Source of the DNA: Prunus persica
Taxonomy: Eukaryota; Streptophyta; Magnoliopsida; Rosales; Rosaceae
Length of the DNA: 64,000 nucleotides
NCBI RefSeq assembly: GCF_000346465.2
Contig: NC_034012.1
Location: forward strand, 25,263,107 to 25,327,106
Direction: 5' to 3'
The translations under genes were made by a program, and so were the position numbers. Every line of letters begins with the position of its first letter. Position 1 is the first letter of the stretch. Under the pieces are notes generated by a model, which was not told the DNA's origin, searched no databases, and saw only the letters and a program-made list of their open reading frames with translations. This document shows, in pieces, positions 1 through 12,576 of the stretch.

Positions 1-8
1 ATGCGTGT

Positions 9-1450
9 TGATAGGATTTTTGGTACTTGTGCAAACAGAGTTAAAATCACATAAAATACTTGCAAGAATACAAGGCTATTGTAGTATAGATGCTCATGCA
101 AGGTCGTTTTCCTCAAGGACTAATTAGCAATTTATATAAAAACAAATTCCAAATAACTACTTAAAATAAAAGGTCAAGAAAGATGATTATGAATTTGGTT
201 GATTCTAAAAACAAATACAATTGAAGGAAAGAGTTTTGAATATCAATTTATAAAAGCACTAGGGTTTCACCATCACCTAGCAATCCTATGAACTTTTACC
301 AATTACTTATGATTTGCAAACATGCCACTTTGAAGGTTAGGTTTTTCTAATGTATATTCTACTTGGAACCTCCAACACAGAACGTATATCTAACATGCAA
401 CCCGTCCGGACGTTCGGATCAAATCTGAACATGAAAGATTCATTAAGTTTTGTGAAAACCCTTTGAAAAACCATGCAACCCTTAAGACGTGGTATTCATC
501 TGAAGTGAAATTACAATTATTAATCACAAGAAGCTAGCATCAATTTCAGGGAACCTTCCGACCAAAATTGCATCCAATTACTTTTCTAAAGATCCTAATG
601 GTGATCAGGCATTAAGACAATTAGATAGTTTAAAACAGTGATTAACAATTCAAGTAGGCATGCACTCATCATAAGCAATTAAATAAAAATCACATATTCA
701 TGCTAAGGTTCAAGGCTTCACCCTAGCAAAAGAAATTTAGTTACGCATACTCATAATTGAAATCCAAGAAAATATCATTAAGAAGAAAAGAACGAAAACA
801 CCTGAAAGTTGTGAAAACTCAAAACCCTAGCAATTGCTCTCCACAAATACAAAGTTCCAAAGTGAAAAAGGGCGTCCCCAATTCCTTGTGAGAAAGAGCT
901 TAAATACCCCTTAAAACCTAGCTGCCAATGTACAGCTTTTCTATCCCCACAAGGAAACTAATTAAATAAAATAATACTAGGAAATAAAGTCCAAATTGAA
1001 ATAGGAGAATCTGCCCAAAATCTGCCCAGCCATGTTTTGGCCCCAAATCTCCTCCAAATCTGGCCCAAGATAGCTTGTTTTAAAGATAAAAATGTTCTGA
1101 ACACTTCTCTAGAAGGCCACGAACCCATCCGAGGTCATCTTGGGCTCCAAAAACGCAATAACAGCCCAACATGTCACTATTCCAGCACCGCGCACTGCTC
1201 CTTTATTTTGTTGCCAGAAAATAACCGCTTGGAAGAAAAATCTGAAATTTTGGTACGATCAAGCTAAGTGACTCAAGAACGTCTCCAGCTGGAATTACTC
1301 CAAAATTCCTCAATTTGTTTATGTTTTGCTCTAGAGAGAGTCGAAAGTCCTATATTAGAAATATAATTCAAAGTATCAAAATTCTTCCAAAATATTAACC
1401 AAAATATACTAGGAATGAGGTTAAATATATAATATAAAATATGTCCATCA
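9..1450 (-). repeat. Athila 3' LTR
   Basis: This is the 3' LTR in element orientation. It matches 9411-10831 throughout, with TG at the left edge and CA at the right edge. It carries about 22 extra bases near 1009-1030, a local duplication around AATCTGCCC, relative to the other LTR. Confidence 0.93.
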
Positions 1451-1466
1451 AAATACCCCCAAACTT
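1451..1466 (-). other. Polypurine tract of Athila element
   Basis: Read on the minus strand, a purine-rich stretch containing GGGGG directly abuts the 3' LTR, the expected site for plus-strand priming. A similar C-rich/CTCAAG segment occurs again near 2388-2420, so a second, internal tract-like copy exists. Confidence 0.7.
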
Positions 1467-3843
1467 AGCTTTTGCTTGTCCTCAAGCGAAACAAGACTCA
1501 AATAAAAACTTAACAGATTAGACATCTGGCTAACACTTAACTAGGACAAAATTTCCATCTTCAAGTTGCAATCCATAGAAAATTTTAAAAACTAGAACAT
1601 CCTTTCAATAGATCCAAGTAATCCCACCACAAAGTCTAAGCTATTTAGACTCAATTAGAAAAGAATTCACAAACTTCTTTCGGTGTAAAGTGAACCATTA
1701 TGGTTATGGAGACTCGACTAAAACCCTTAACTCTCATCCCTTTTATTCATACTTCACACACTCCACACTCTTTTTTTTTTTTTTTTCCATTTCTTTTTTC
1801 TATTTTGTTTTTTGTTTTTATAGTAACAGTAGTGGTTGTGCAATGTTGGTTCCCTTAAGCTTTCGATCCAACCGTCTAGCCAGCTTTAGGTCAATGTCTC
1901 CCAAACCACTCGGGTTTTAGGGCACTAGGTGTAGAACACCCCTAAGGACTTATTAACTCAAGCTGAAAAGGCTACGAAACCAACTAACCACCCTGTCTCA
2001 TGCCAAAACTCTACCTTTTGTCTCGAGAATCACTGCTGATTAGGCAGGACTGGCCCGGTTACTAGCAAAGTTTCGGGTGAGGCAATTATTACTTTATAAC
2101 ACATACTAACTTTATTTATATTGAACAGAAATTAAAACACACTTGGACAAAAAGTAAGTATTCCAATCTCACTCCCCAAAACCATGTTGATGTGATGTGC
2201 AAATTTCAAAGTATAATTCATGAATTAGTGTCTAAGCAACAATAAATAGAAAAGACTCTAGTGTGGGATTGATTTTCACCATGTCCATTTGTTCTAACGT
2301 TTAAAATAATCTATGGATATTGACTGAAAAAAACGAAAATTTTTAAACAAGACTCAAAAAAATGAAAAATATAAAATTTACTTTCCCACCCCCAAACTTA
2401 AATCACACTTTGTCCTCAAGGTGTGGAAAATAAACAAAGGAAACAACTAAAGAAGTAATTAGGAGAGAAAAAAAAAAGAAAAAAGAAAAAAAATGAACAA
2501 ACCAGGGATGTGGAGGTGACACTGCGGTGATTCGAAGGCAGGACTTGGAGCTGGAATGCGAAGAGCGCTGACCAACCCAACCACGTCCACACTTGTGTCA
2601 AATATGAGCGACAACGACAATATAACATGGTTGAGCTGCTGCATCTGTCATTTAAAAAAAATACTGGATTCCCTTCTCCTAGCCCGAGCCCTCTCTTCTG
2701 TCCATTCCTAGCTCAGACTGTAAATCACAAAAGACGCTTTTTTTATTTCACTCAGTTTCAACCCATCCATCTCCACCCTCTCCCCTTGTCATCTATAGCA
2801 AGAACTCAAGAGCCTTGGCTATCTTTCAGAGCATAGTCGTGTGGGTTCATCCATGTGAGGGTGCCAAATCCAGAAAACCCTCAACAAAATCAAAATCACC
2901 ATCCGCTGCGGCGTCGTCGAAGAGACAATAGGATGCTCACCGAGATCCGTCCCAACTTTGACCCCAACGACTCAGATGAGCTGACCCAGACGGAGTTCAA
3001 CCCCAACACCACATACACTCGTAGTTCCTGAGCTTGGTTAACGGTAAGCTTCGCGTTGTGCTCATAACTGGGTCTCAGTGTGGGTATTTTTGTGTTGAAA
3101 GTAATTAAGAGCAAAAGTGATTATTGCAGACTTCGTTGCCTTGTTCTGAGATACTCATCCCCGTCTGTTGGTGGATTTCAGCAAGCAAGTCAATCTTCAA
3201 GTTGGGAGCAGGTATAATATCGAGTCCCTGCAAGTTTTTTTTTTTTTTTCTTTTGTAGATCTGCATTAATTCATGGGTCTTTCTGGATTGTGAGAATTTC
3301 TGCTTATTTGTGTCTTTTGGTTGGTTCTGAGAGCGATACTTAATTGTGTGGTGTCTGGCTATGTGATGTAAACTGAGTTGCAAAAATTAACTTCTCAAAA
3401 TTATCTATATGTGCTGGATCCGCAACAGCTTCCCCCAAACTTGCATCTTCGAGTGAGCTCGAGCTCATGTGAATTGCTTTAACTTCTAGTATAGTGTAGA
3501 TGTGGTGATGTTAATATAGGATTGCTGTTGGGTGCATGATTCCAGCTGCTGCTGCTGCTGGGTGCAAGATTCCAGCTGCTACTGGGTGCAAGATTCCAGT
3601 ATAGGATTTTCTGTTTTTGATGCTTGCTGATGATGGTTGTGTCCTGCATTGAGTCATAAACGGCCTGCGTTGAGTCAATTATGTGTTAGGAATAGAAAGA
3701 AAAAAAAACAACTAGATAAAGAAAACAAATTTTTTTTTTTTTGTTTTCAAAATAAAAGAAGTAAAGAGGTTAGAAAAATTGGGTTGCCTCCCAATAAGCG
3801 CGCTATTTTAAATCTGGAGCTAGACTTTGCAGAAGCCTGGTGG
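1467..3843 (-). other. Athila non-coding region between integrase and 3' LTR
   Basis: About 2.4 kb without a convincing gene or envelope-like frame. It holds homopolymer runs (for example near 1771-1787, 3237-3250 and 3731-3741), a second polypurine-like tract near 2388-2420, and short imperfect repeats near 3541-3600 built on ATTCCAGCTGCTGC and GGGTGCAAG. A stretch near 2860-3230 has plant-exon-like composition on the plus strand, with GT and AG signals; see findings. Confidence 0.6.
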
Positions 3844-4779
3844 TCAAATCACTGGTTCCTTCAGAGTCAAAGACTCGACTGCAATGTCAAAGGGTGTCTC
3901 CACGTAGGGTTTCAGCCTATGACCATTCACCTTGAATGTGTTGCCTTTATCTTCATTAGTGATTTGAACTGCTCCATGAGGAAAAACTTGAGTCACTAGG
4001 TAAGGTCCAGTCCAGCGAGATTTTAATTTCCCTGGAAACAACTTGAGCCTTGAACTAAATAACAGAACCTTTTGCCCTGGTTGAAATTCCTTTCGTAAAA
4101 TTTGACTGTCATGAAATGCCTTAGTTCTTTCCTTGTAGATGCGAGAACTATCATAAGCACCTTGACGAATTTCCTCTAGCTCATTTAACTGCAATTTTCG
4201 CTTTTCCCCAGCTGAGTCATATGCAAAATGTAACTCTTTAATGGCCCAGTAAGCTTTATGCTCCAGCTCCATAGGTAGATGACAGGCTTTCCCATAAACA
4301 AGTCGGAATGGTGACATCCCAATAGGAGTTTTATAAGCTGTCATGTATGCCCACAAAGCATCATTTAGTTTGAAACTCCAATCCTTGCGTGTAGAGCTCA
4401 CTGTTTTCTCCAAAATACGCTTTATTTCTCTGTTTGAAACTTCAACTTGACCAGATGTCTGTGGGTGGTATGGTGTAGCCACGCGATGATTAATCCCGTA
4501 TTTTGCCAGTAGGTTAGCAAATGGTTTATTAATAAAATGCTTCCCCCCATCACTAAGAATAACACGCGAAATTCCAAAACGTGGAAATATAACCCCCTGG
4601 AGGAACTTCAGGACCACTGATCCTTGATTAGTTGGTGCTGCAATGGCCTCGACCCATTTTGAAACATATTCCACAGCCACTAAAATATATTGGTGCCCAT
4701 TAGAAGATGGGAATGGTCCCATGAAATCAATACCCCAAACATCAAATAGTTCAACAATTAGGATACTTTGCTGGGGCAT
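3844..4779 (-). pseudogene. Athila integrase (3' part of pol)
   Basis: This segment encodes the catalytic core and C-terminal part of a Ty3-type integrase, which inserts the cDNA into host chromosomes. The DDE triad is visible in the contexts [14 protein letters not shown] and GQVEVSN, followed by a [12 protein letters not shown] C-terminal region. The zinc-binding HHCC part lies upstream at about 4790-4960 and is interrupted by a TGA at 4866-4864. The reading frame is the same as that of the upstream RT segment, so integrase was once the end of a single gag-pol polyprotein. The ATG at 4779 is an internal methionine, not a true start. Confidence 0.9.
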
Positions 4780-7700
4780 CTCATTCCTTCTGGATTGATT
4801 GCCGACCCTTTGATACCTATCACATGCCTTGCACCAATTCTGTGAATCTCTAAAAAGTGTTGGTCAAAATAACCCACTCTGTAGGATTTTCTCTGCTGTC
4901 TTTTTCGGCCCAAAATGTCCTCCACAAGCGTAGTGATGAGCAAACTTTAAAACACTTTCCTGTTCAAACTCCGGAATACACCTGCGAATAATCTGGTCTG
5001 CACAATACTTGTATAAGTACGGTTCATCCCAGAAATAGTGCTTTACATCAGATAAAAACTTCTTTTTCTGCTAGTAGGAAAAATCTGGATGCACCACACC
5101 CTTAGCCAAATAATTGACAATATCTACAAACCAAGGTGTGTCAATTATGACAGCAAATAGCTGTTCATCTGGGAAACTTTCACTCAATGGTAGAGAATCT
5201 GCCTCTGTAGCTGCTGGAATAATTAATCTAGATAAATGATCAGCCACAACATTCTCACTGCCCTTCTTGTCTTTAATCTCTAAGTCAAATTCTTGAAGTA
5301 AGAGAACCCAACGAATCAATCTAGGCTTTGCATCCTTCTTAGACAACAAGTATTTTAGTGCAGCATGATCTGTATAGACAATTATTTTAGCCCCAACCAA
5401 ATAAGACCGAAATTTCTCTAGTGCGAACACAACTGCCAACAATTCCTTCTCTGTAGTTGCATAGTTAAGCTGTGCATTATTTAGAGTACGACTTGCATAA
5501 TAGATGACATGGGGAAGCTTATCTTTTCGCTGCCCTAAAACTGCCCCGACAGCATAATCTGACGCATCACACATTAGTTCAAATGGTAAATCCCAATTTG
5601 GTGCAGCAATGATGGGTGCCGAAGTTAGGAGTGCTTTCAACTTGTTGAATGCTTCTAAACAGGCCTTATCAAAATTAAATGGTGCATCCTTAGCCAATAA
5701 AGTGCATAAGGGTCGACTAATCTTGGAGAAATCCTTGATGAACCGACGATAAAAACCTGCGTGTCCTAAGAAGGATCTCACACCTTTTACTGATGTAGGA
5801 GGTGGCAACTTTGCAATAACTTCAATCTTTGCTTTGTCAACCTCAATGCTTTTGCTAGAAATTGAATGACCCAAGACAATTCCCTGTTCAACCATGAAAT
5901 GACACTTTTCCCAGTTTAGCACTAAATTCGTCGCTTGACATCTCTGAAGAACTAATGATAAATTCTGTAAGCACTGATCATATGAATCCCCAAAAACAGA
6001 AAAATCATCCATAAAAACTTCCACAATATTTTCGACCAAGCCAGAAAAAATACTCATCATACAACGTTGAAACGTAGCAGGTGCATTGCATAATCCTAAT
6101 GGCATCCTCCGATAAGCATAAGTACCGAATGGACAAGTGAAAGTAGTCTTCTCTTGATCCTCTGGTGCGATTGGAATCTGATTATACCCAGAATACCCAT
6201 CAAGAAAACAGTAAAAAGCCCGCCCAGCCAACCTTTCTAACATCTGGTCAATAAAAGGCAATGGAAAATGGTCTTTTCTTGTCCCTGTGTTAAGCTTCCG
6301 GTAATCTACACACATTCTCCAACCCGTAGTCAATCGTGTAGGAACTAACTTATTATTATCATTTTTCACCACTGTAATACCGGTTCGTTTAGGCACAACT
6401 TGAGTCGGGCTAACCCATTTACTGTTAGAAATAGGATAAATCATACCTGCATCAAGTAATTTCATAACCTCTGTTCTGACCACCTTTTTCATAATTGGGT
6501 TAAGGCGGCGTTGAGCATCAACTGTTGGCTTTACGTCGTCTTCCATTAATATTCTGTGCATACATAGTGCTGGGCTGATTCCCTTGATGTCCGCAATTGT
6601 CCATCCCAATGCATCTTGATATTTTCTCAACACACGAAGCAATTTATCCTCCTCTGCCGGTGTTAAATCTGCTGCAATTATAACTGGCAGCGTCTCTGCA
6701 GCTCCTAAATATGCATATTTAAGATGTTGTGGCAAAGGCTTCAGCTCCAATTTTGGCGGCTGTTGTCTGGATGGTTTAAGGGGCTGTTTGGGCTCCCCTA
6801 AACTCTCATACACATTCCTAAATTTTGGCAACACTGTGGGCAGACTGTTCAATGCGTGTATGTACTCATGAACACCTTCATCTTCAGAATCTGTCTCAAA
6901 TGCCCCCTGTAAAACATGCAGCAACTGATCTGTTTTTGAATTAGCATAAAATCTGTCCTGCACCATACTGTCTACCATGTCAATACGCATACAATCTAGC
7001 TGTTCAGCAGGACGTTTTGCTGCCTCAAACAAATTAAACACCACAGATTGGTCCTGAACCCGTAAAGTCAATGTTCTAGCTTCCACATCAATTAAGGTCC
7101 TAGCTGTTACCATAAACGGCCTCCCCAAAATAATAGGTGTTTGAAGGTCTTCATCCATGTCTAAAACCACAAAATCTGCCGGTAGATAAAGATTATCAAC
7201 CTTAATAATTAGATCTTCAATAACACCTCTTGGATAAGTGATTGAACGGTCAGCTAGTTGAAGTATAATTGATGTAGGCTTTAAATCTCCTTGCCCCAAT
7301 AGCTGAAAAACAGAAAAAGGCATCAAATTAATACTTGCACCCAAATCAATTAAAGCACTTTTAAAATTAGAATTTCCAATAGTGCAAGAAATATTAAAAC
7401 TCCCTGGATCTTTTTTCTTAGGTGGTAGTTTGTGTAGCAAAACTGCGCTGCACTGTTCTGTCAAAATAACTTTGTCCAAATCTGAAAGCTTCTTTTTGCT
7501 GCTGCAAACTTCCTTCAAAAATTTGGCATATGATGGAATTTTCTTGATTGCATCCAGTAAGGGAATGTTGATTTGAACCTTGGATAATGTCTGCATAAAG
7601 TCCTTGAGTTGCTGATCTTTTGCTTTAGGCTTCAAATGTTCTGGATATGGAATTGGGGCCTCATAAACACGCTCAGTAACTTGTTTTGGAACAGTTTCTA

Positions 7701-8706
7701 GATCTGCTAAATTCTGTTTTTCTGCAGGTTTGGCAGGTTCTGCTGCTGCAAAATTTTCTGTATTATCTTCCACTATTTGCTGCTCCTTTTCAATGCTATT
7801 TTCACGATTGTCATAGCTTTTTCCACATCGTAAAGTCCGAACAACTTTGCAATCTTCACGTCCATTTGGATTAGGAATTGTTTGACTAGGAAATTTGCCC
7901 TTTTCTCTGTCTGAAATCTGTGTAGCTAGCTGTCCAAATTGTTGCTCCAAACTTTTAATTGATGCTTCAACATTTTGAAATCTTTGATTGTTGCCCTCGA
8001 TGAATGATTGAGTTGTTGCTGCCAGTTTAGCAAGTTGATCTTCCAGAGATGGTTTGGAGGGAACAAAAGGTTTTTGTGCATGCTGGAATGGTTTGGCATT
8101 AGTCTGATTGTCACCCCATTTGAAATTAGGGTGATCCCTCCATCCAAGATTGTAATGAGTTTCATATGCATCATTCCTAGGCCTTTGATAGCTTTTCATC
8201 ATATTGACATGTTGTTCAACAAGCTCTGGATAAGAGTCTCTATGTGGGCAGCCCATTATGTCATGTGTAGCCATACTGCATATAGTGCAAACTGTTGATG
8301 TAGGTGGCTGCTGTGTAGAACTTGCTATATGTTGTAGAAGCATATCAAACTTTGCATCAATTTTCTTATCCATTTTTTCCATTTGTGCAGACATGTTGGG
8401 AGAACCTACTGATAACTCAAAAATGCCCCTTTTCTGTGAATGTTCTGCTGCCCATTGCTGAGATTCTGTAGCCATCATATCAAACAGTTCAAATGCCTCC
8501 CTTGCAGATTTATTTGACAATGATCCTCCAGCTGATGCATTCACATGGCTCTTAGATGTAGGATTAAGCCCATCAAAGAAAATATTCATTTGTGTATCTG
8601 AATCAATTTTAACATGTGGACACTTTATGTACATCTCTGTATATCTCTCCCACGCTTCATGAAACTCTTCATTGGGCTTCTGTGTGAATGTCAAAATCTC
8701 TCTCTT
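4780..8706 (-). pseudogene. Athila gag C-terminus, protease, reverse transcriptase, RNase H
   Basis: A 1207-codon open stretch (8694-5071) runs between in-frame stops at 8709-8707 (TAG) and 5073-5071 (TAG). The frame then continues to the TGA at 4866-4864. Order of domains: gag C-terminal region with a Cys/His knuckle near codon 136-150, an aspartic protease with DLGASINLMP near codon 448, RT with CVDYRKLN near codon 795 and FMDDFS near codon 893, then RNase H with CDASDYAVG near codon 1040 and YTDHAALKYL. All key catalytic motifs survive. Damage is limited to nonsense codons, so proteins could only be made by readthrough or supplied in trans. Confidence 0.92.
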
Positions 8707-9099
8707 CTAATTCAATGTCTTGGATGCTGGATAATATTTGTTCAGGAATTTTGTGTGTAACTGCTGCCAAGTAGTAATGTTATTAGCTGGTAGAGTGAAT
8801 AACCAATTTTCTGCCTTGTCCTTCAAAGTGAAAGGGAAAAGACGTAACTTAATAGCCTCAGCAGAAAAACTCCTAATCAAAATATTCTTGCAACCCACAA
8901 TAAATTTTGCAATATGTATGTTTGCATCTTCATTAGGCAACCCCCGAAAAGTAGGTAGAATTTCAAGCATATGGTGCCTGATCTCGAACGAATCACCCTC
9001 TTCTTGTTCAGGATACACAATGCAATTGGGAACATCAGTGGCACGGGCTTCCAATGACTCCCTGAGTGGTCTACCTGCCGCAGGTAATTCTAACGCCAT
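8707..9099 (-). pseudogene. Athila gag N-terminal part
   Basis: The N-terminal gag segment starts at the ATG at 9099; the frame upstream has no ATG before a stop at 9225-9223. It carries the retrotransposon gag core with FRGLPNEDANIHIAKF and ENWLFTLP. The frame ends at TAG 8709-8707 and continues directly in the same frame into the rest of gag, so this is a nonsense mutation rather than the natural gag end. Gag would form the cytoplasmic virus-like particle that packages element RNA. Confidence 0.88.
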
Positions 9100-9386
9100 G
9101 TTACTCTCGTTTGCAAACAGATTCTGCAAAAAAGTGCCCTGCAGTGAACAGTCCCAAGCCCAAGTAACTTCTCTCCGCTGTCTATGCAGTGTGCTCTTTG
9201 GTTCTGGATCAAATTGTACAATCTATGCAGTTTTTGATCTGGTTTGGACCATGCAGTTTGTAAAATCTGCAACAGAAACAAAATTGTTCAATTTCAATTT
9301 TTTTTGTTTTTTTTTTGGACGAAAATTAAAAATAAAATAAAATAAAATAAATCAGAAAAAGGTTAAACAAAAATTGTCTAAAATAG

Positions 9387-9404
9387 TCCCCGGCAGCGGC
9401 GCCA
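9387..9404 (-). other. Primer binding site, tRNA-Asp type
   Basis: The plus strand reads TCCCCGGCAGCGGCGCCA, which resembles the 3' end of plant tRNA-Asp(GUC) with one visible difference. The minus strand is therefore complementary to that tRNA. It lies 6 bases from the 5' LTR, as expected for minus-strand priming, and tRNA-Asp priming is known for Athila elements. Confidence 0.8.
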
Positions 9405-9410
9405 ATTTCT

Positions 9411-10831
9411 TGATAAGATTTTTGTTACTTGTGCAAACAGAGTTAAAATCACATAAAATACTTGCAAGAATACAAGGCTACTGTAGTATAGATGCTCATG
9501 CAAGGTCGTTTTCTTCAAGGACTAATTAGCAATTTATGTAAAAACAAATTCCAAATAACTACTTAAAATAAAAGGTCAAGAAAGATGATTATGAATTTGG
9601 TTGATTCTAAAAACAAATACAATTGAAGGAAAGAGTTTTGAATATCAATTTATAAAAGCACTAGGGTTTCACCATCACCTAGCAATCTTATGAACTTTTA
9701 CCAATTACTTATGATTTGCAAACATGCCACTTTGAAGGTTAGGTTTTCCTAATTTATATTCTACTTGGAACCTCCAACACAGAACGTATATCTAACATGC
9801 AACCCGTCCGGACGTTCGGATCAAATCTGAACATGAAAGATTCATTAAGTTTTGTGAAAACCCTTTGAAAAACCATGCAACCCTTAAGACGTGGTATTTA
9901 TCTGAAGTGAAATTACAATTATTAATCACAAGAAGCTAGCATCAATTTCAGGGAACCTTCCGACCAAAATTGCATCCAATTACTTTTCTAAAGATCCTAA
10001 TGGTGATCAGGCATTAAGACAATTAGATAGTTTATAACAGTGATTAACAATTCAAGTAGGCATGCACTCATCATAAGCAATTAAATGAAAATCACATATT
10101 CATGCTAAGGTTCAAGGCTTCACCCTAGCAAAAGAAATTTAGTTACGCATACTCATAATTGAAATCCAAGAAAATATCATTAAGAAGAAAAGAACGAAAA
10201 CACCTGAAAGTTGTGAAAACTCAAAACCCTAGCAATTGCTCTCCACAAATACAAAGTTCCAAAGTGAAAAAGGGCGTCCCTAATTCCTTGTGAGAAAGAG
10301 CTTAAATACCCCTTAAAACCTAGCTGCCAATGTACAGCTTTTCTATCCCCACAAGGAAACTAATTAAATAAAATAATACTAGGAAATAAAGTCCAAATTG
10401 GAATAGGAGCCATGTTTTGGCCCCAAATCTCCTCCAAATCTGGCCCAAGATAGCTTATTTTAAAGATAAAAATGTTCTGAACACTTCTCTAGAAGGCCAC
10501 GAACCCATCCGAGGTCATCTTGGGCTCCAAAAACGCAGTAACAGCCCAACACGTCACTATTCCAGCACCGCGCACTGCTCCTTTATTTTGTTGCCAGAAA
10601 ATAACCACTTGGAAGAAAAATCTGAAATTTTGGTACGATCAAGCTAAGTGACACAAGAAAGTCCTCCAACTGGAATTACTCCAAAATTCCTCAATTTGAT
10701 TATGTTTTGCTCTAGAGAGAGTCGAAAGTCCTATATTGGAAATATAATTCAAAGTATCAAAATTCTTCCAATATATTAACCAAAATATACTAAGAATGAG
10801 GTTAAATATATAATATAAAATATGTCTATCA
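9411..10831 (-). repeat. Athila 5' LTR
   Basis: The right-hand LTR is upstream of gag in element orientation and so would hold the promoter. It is 1421 bp against 1442 bp for its partner and is followed by the CGTGT target duplication at 10832-10836. Confidence 0.93.
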
Positions 10832-11396
10832 CGTGTCCTACACTTGGCAGATGTTGGGCATAAATGTCCAGAATACCCCTCTTGCCCTGAACCGCAAAAC
10901 GAAAAACACATTTAAGGGTTTAACTTCTGTCAAAAAACCGGCAAAGTTTCCCTTGAAAAACAGACATTTCCCAATCAATTTTCCACTTGTAAAAATATAC
11001 AGTTAAAATTGAAATTCAAATCCCAGTCATTCAGCATGCATTAGACAAATAACTTTAAAAAGTTTTAGACCTCTTTATACCAAATAAGTCATTCTGCCAT
11101 CTGAAGAGCTCTGAAACTTTTTAAAGTTATGTGTCTAATGTATGCTGAACGACTGGGATTTGAATTTCAATTTTAACTGTATATTTTTACAGGTGGAAAT
11201 TTTTTGGGAAGAATCCGTTTTTCAGGGGAAACTCCGCCAGTTTTCGGGCAGAAGTTAAACCCATAAGTGTGTTTTTCGTTTTGCGATTCAGGGCAAGAGG
11301 GGTGTTTTTGACATTTATGCCTGACACTTGCCAGTGTAGGACACGCATAGGGTTCGACATAGATTCCAAAGTAGAATTTGAGTCGGGTCCTGTCAT

Positions 11397-12576
11397 GCGC
11401 ATGCACATGAGAATGGTGGGATCACGAATTGATGAATGATAATTTTTAATTTTGGAGTAGCTACTTAAATCTTCAATGGGTTGTGTTGATTGGAATCATG
11501 TTGTATTATTAAATGTCCACAATATCATTGGGCAAAAATGGAAAGAGGCAATTCCATTACAGATGAGAATGAACGTGAAAGAACAAACCGATAGTACGAA
11601 CCCCAAAGAGATGTTAACCCTGAAAGTTACGCATGAGTGTTAGACTAAAACGTTAGAGGAATATACTCACTTTGTATGACACAATGTTTCTGGTAGAAAC
11701 AAATGCAATCGTGCCTTCTTATTGCATATTTACGGAGACCAACATGTTATCTTTAAGGGTTATTAAATGCATGGAGCATATCATCAGAAGCGATTCCCTA
11801 AAGATGTATAAATAGTTGGGTTAAAGCTATATAATGTGTCATAAAATGTGATCCCTTCAATCCCTGAAGGATTGAAATTGCATGAAGCAAGTCCTTAAAG
11901 GACATGAGCCTGAAACACAAATTTTGTACTCAATACTAATATGTATAAATTGCCTCAGTGAGTAAACTAGTTATGATTATGATATGGTTGCAACACATTA
12001 CAACTCTTGAAGAGTTGATAATTGATCAAAACTCCTAAAGAATTAATACTTGGTCAAACCTCTTAAAGAGTTCAAGAAATATTTGTCTTGGCCCGAAGAT
12101 CGAGCATTATGCCAACAAGATTCTTGCTTATACTAAGAAAGTATTGAAGCATTTTTATATGGATTATCCCTTAAGCACTTAAATGATTTTCCGGAAGTAT
12201 ATTGGACCGGACATTATATTTTCCAGATAGAGCTCAGCTCCATCACCACCACTTTAGGATGATGTGAGACATATTTGATGCTATCTCCGCATAAAACCAT
12301 ATATGGGCATATTCTTTTCAAGTGAACTTACAAATAGCCCAGGTTTTGTTTGATTTGCGGACTTTGGAAATTTCTATGATTTACATAGAGATAGCTCACT
12401 GAAAATATATTTGCTTACTCAACTACATAAATTGTTGATGGCTACATCATTCACTCAGTTCGAAAGATCTTCCCTCTAGAAAGATAGTCATGAAGATATT
12501 AGGGGGATATATTCTTCAGGGGGAGCATCCAACAATATTACAAGATTGACTCACAGAAGCAGTGTCAACTATGACA
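11397..12576 (+). mobile_element. Fragment of the non-autonomous LTR family found complete at 35829-42660
   Basis: The segment aligns collinearly with 41077 to about 42200. Shared landmarks are the start GCGCATGCA followed by ATGAGAATGGTG, the AAGTCC-TTAAAGGACATG block, and the end AGAAGCAGTGTCAACTA. It contains short imperfect palindromes of the form CTCTTGAAGAG. No LTR is recognisable on either side: the foldback element precedes it and a hAT-like element interrupts it at its right edge. No open frame is evident. Confidence 0.7.

Larger units (their letters stand above)
9..10831 (-). mobile_element. Athila-lineage Ty3/gypsy LTR retrotransposon, complete but defective
   Basis: The element is bounded by LTRs that begin TG and end CA (9-1450 and 9411-10831) and flanked by an exact 5-bp duplication CGTGT at 4-8 and 10832-10836. 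Coding is on the minus strand, so the right LTR is the 5' LTR. Order along the element is 5' LTR, primer site, gag, protease, RT, RNase H, integrase, a 2.4-kb non-coding tail, polypurine tract, 3' LTR. The RT signature FMDDFSVFG, the DLGAS protease and the tRNA-Asp-like primer site fit the Athila lineage. Three in-frame stops make this copy non-autonomous. A hand count gives about 26 substitutions between LTRs, about 1.8 percent, implying a moderately recent insertion. Confidence 0.93.
1..11348. repeat. Long inverted-repeat (foldback) element, split by Athila insertion
   Basis: Two arms of roughly 240-260 bases face each other around a short centre near 11085-11095. The left arm is 1-8 plus 10832 to about 11085; the right arm is about 11095-11348. 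Bases 1-8 (ATGCGTGT) pair with the right end ACACGCAT at 11341-11348, so the outer end of the left arm lies at the window start and the Athila element sits inside it. By eye the arms agree at roughly 85 percent or better over their length. No coding frame is present, so this looks like a MITE or foldback element of unknown superfamily. The flanking target duplication lies outside the window on the left. Confidence 0.75.

Noticed and set aside
1037..1267. 76-codon frame in both Athila LTRs (also 10417-10647)
   Set aside because: It starts on a non-ATG codon, lies within LTR non-coding sequence and has no domain; duplication simply reflects the two LTRs.
9387..9404. tRNA-Asp-like sequence as a tRNA gene
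   Set aside because: Only the 3' 18 bases resemble the tRNA and they sit at the primer-site position next to an LTR.
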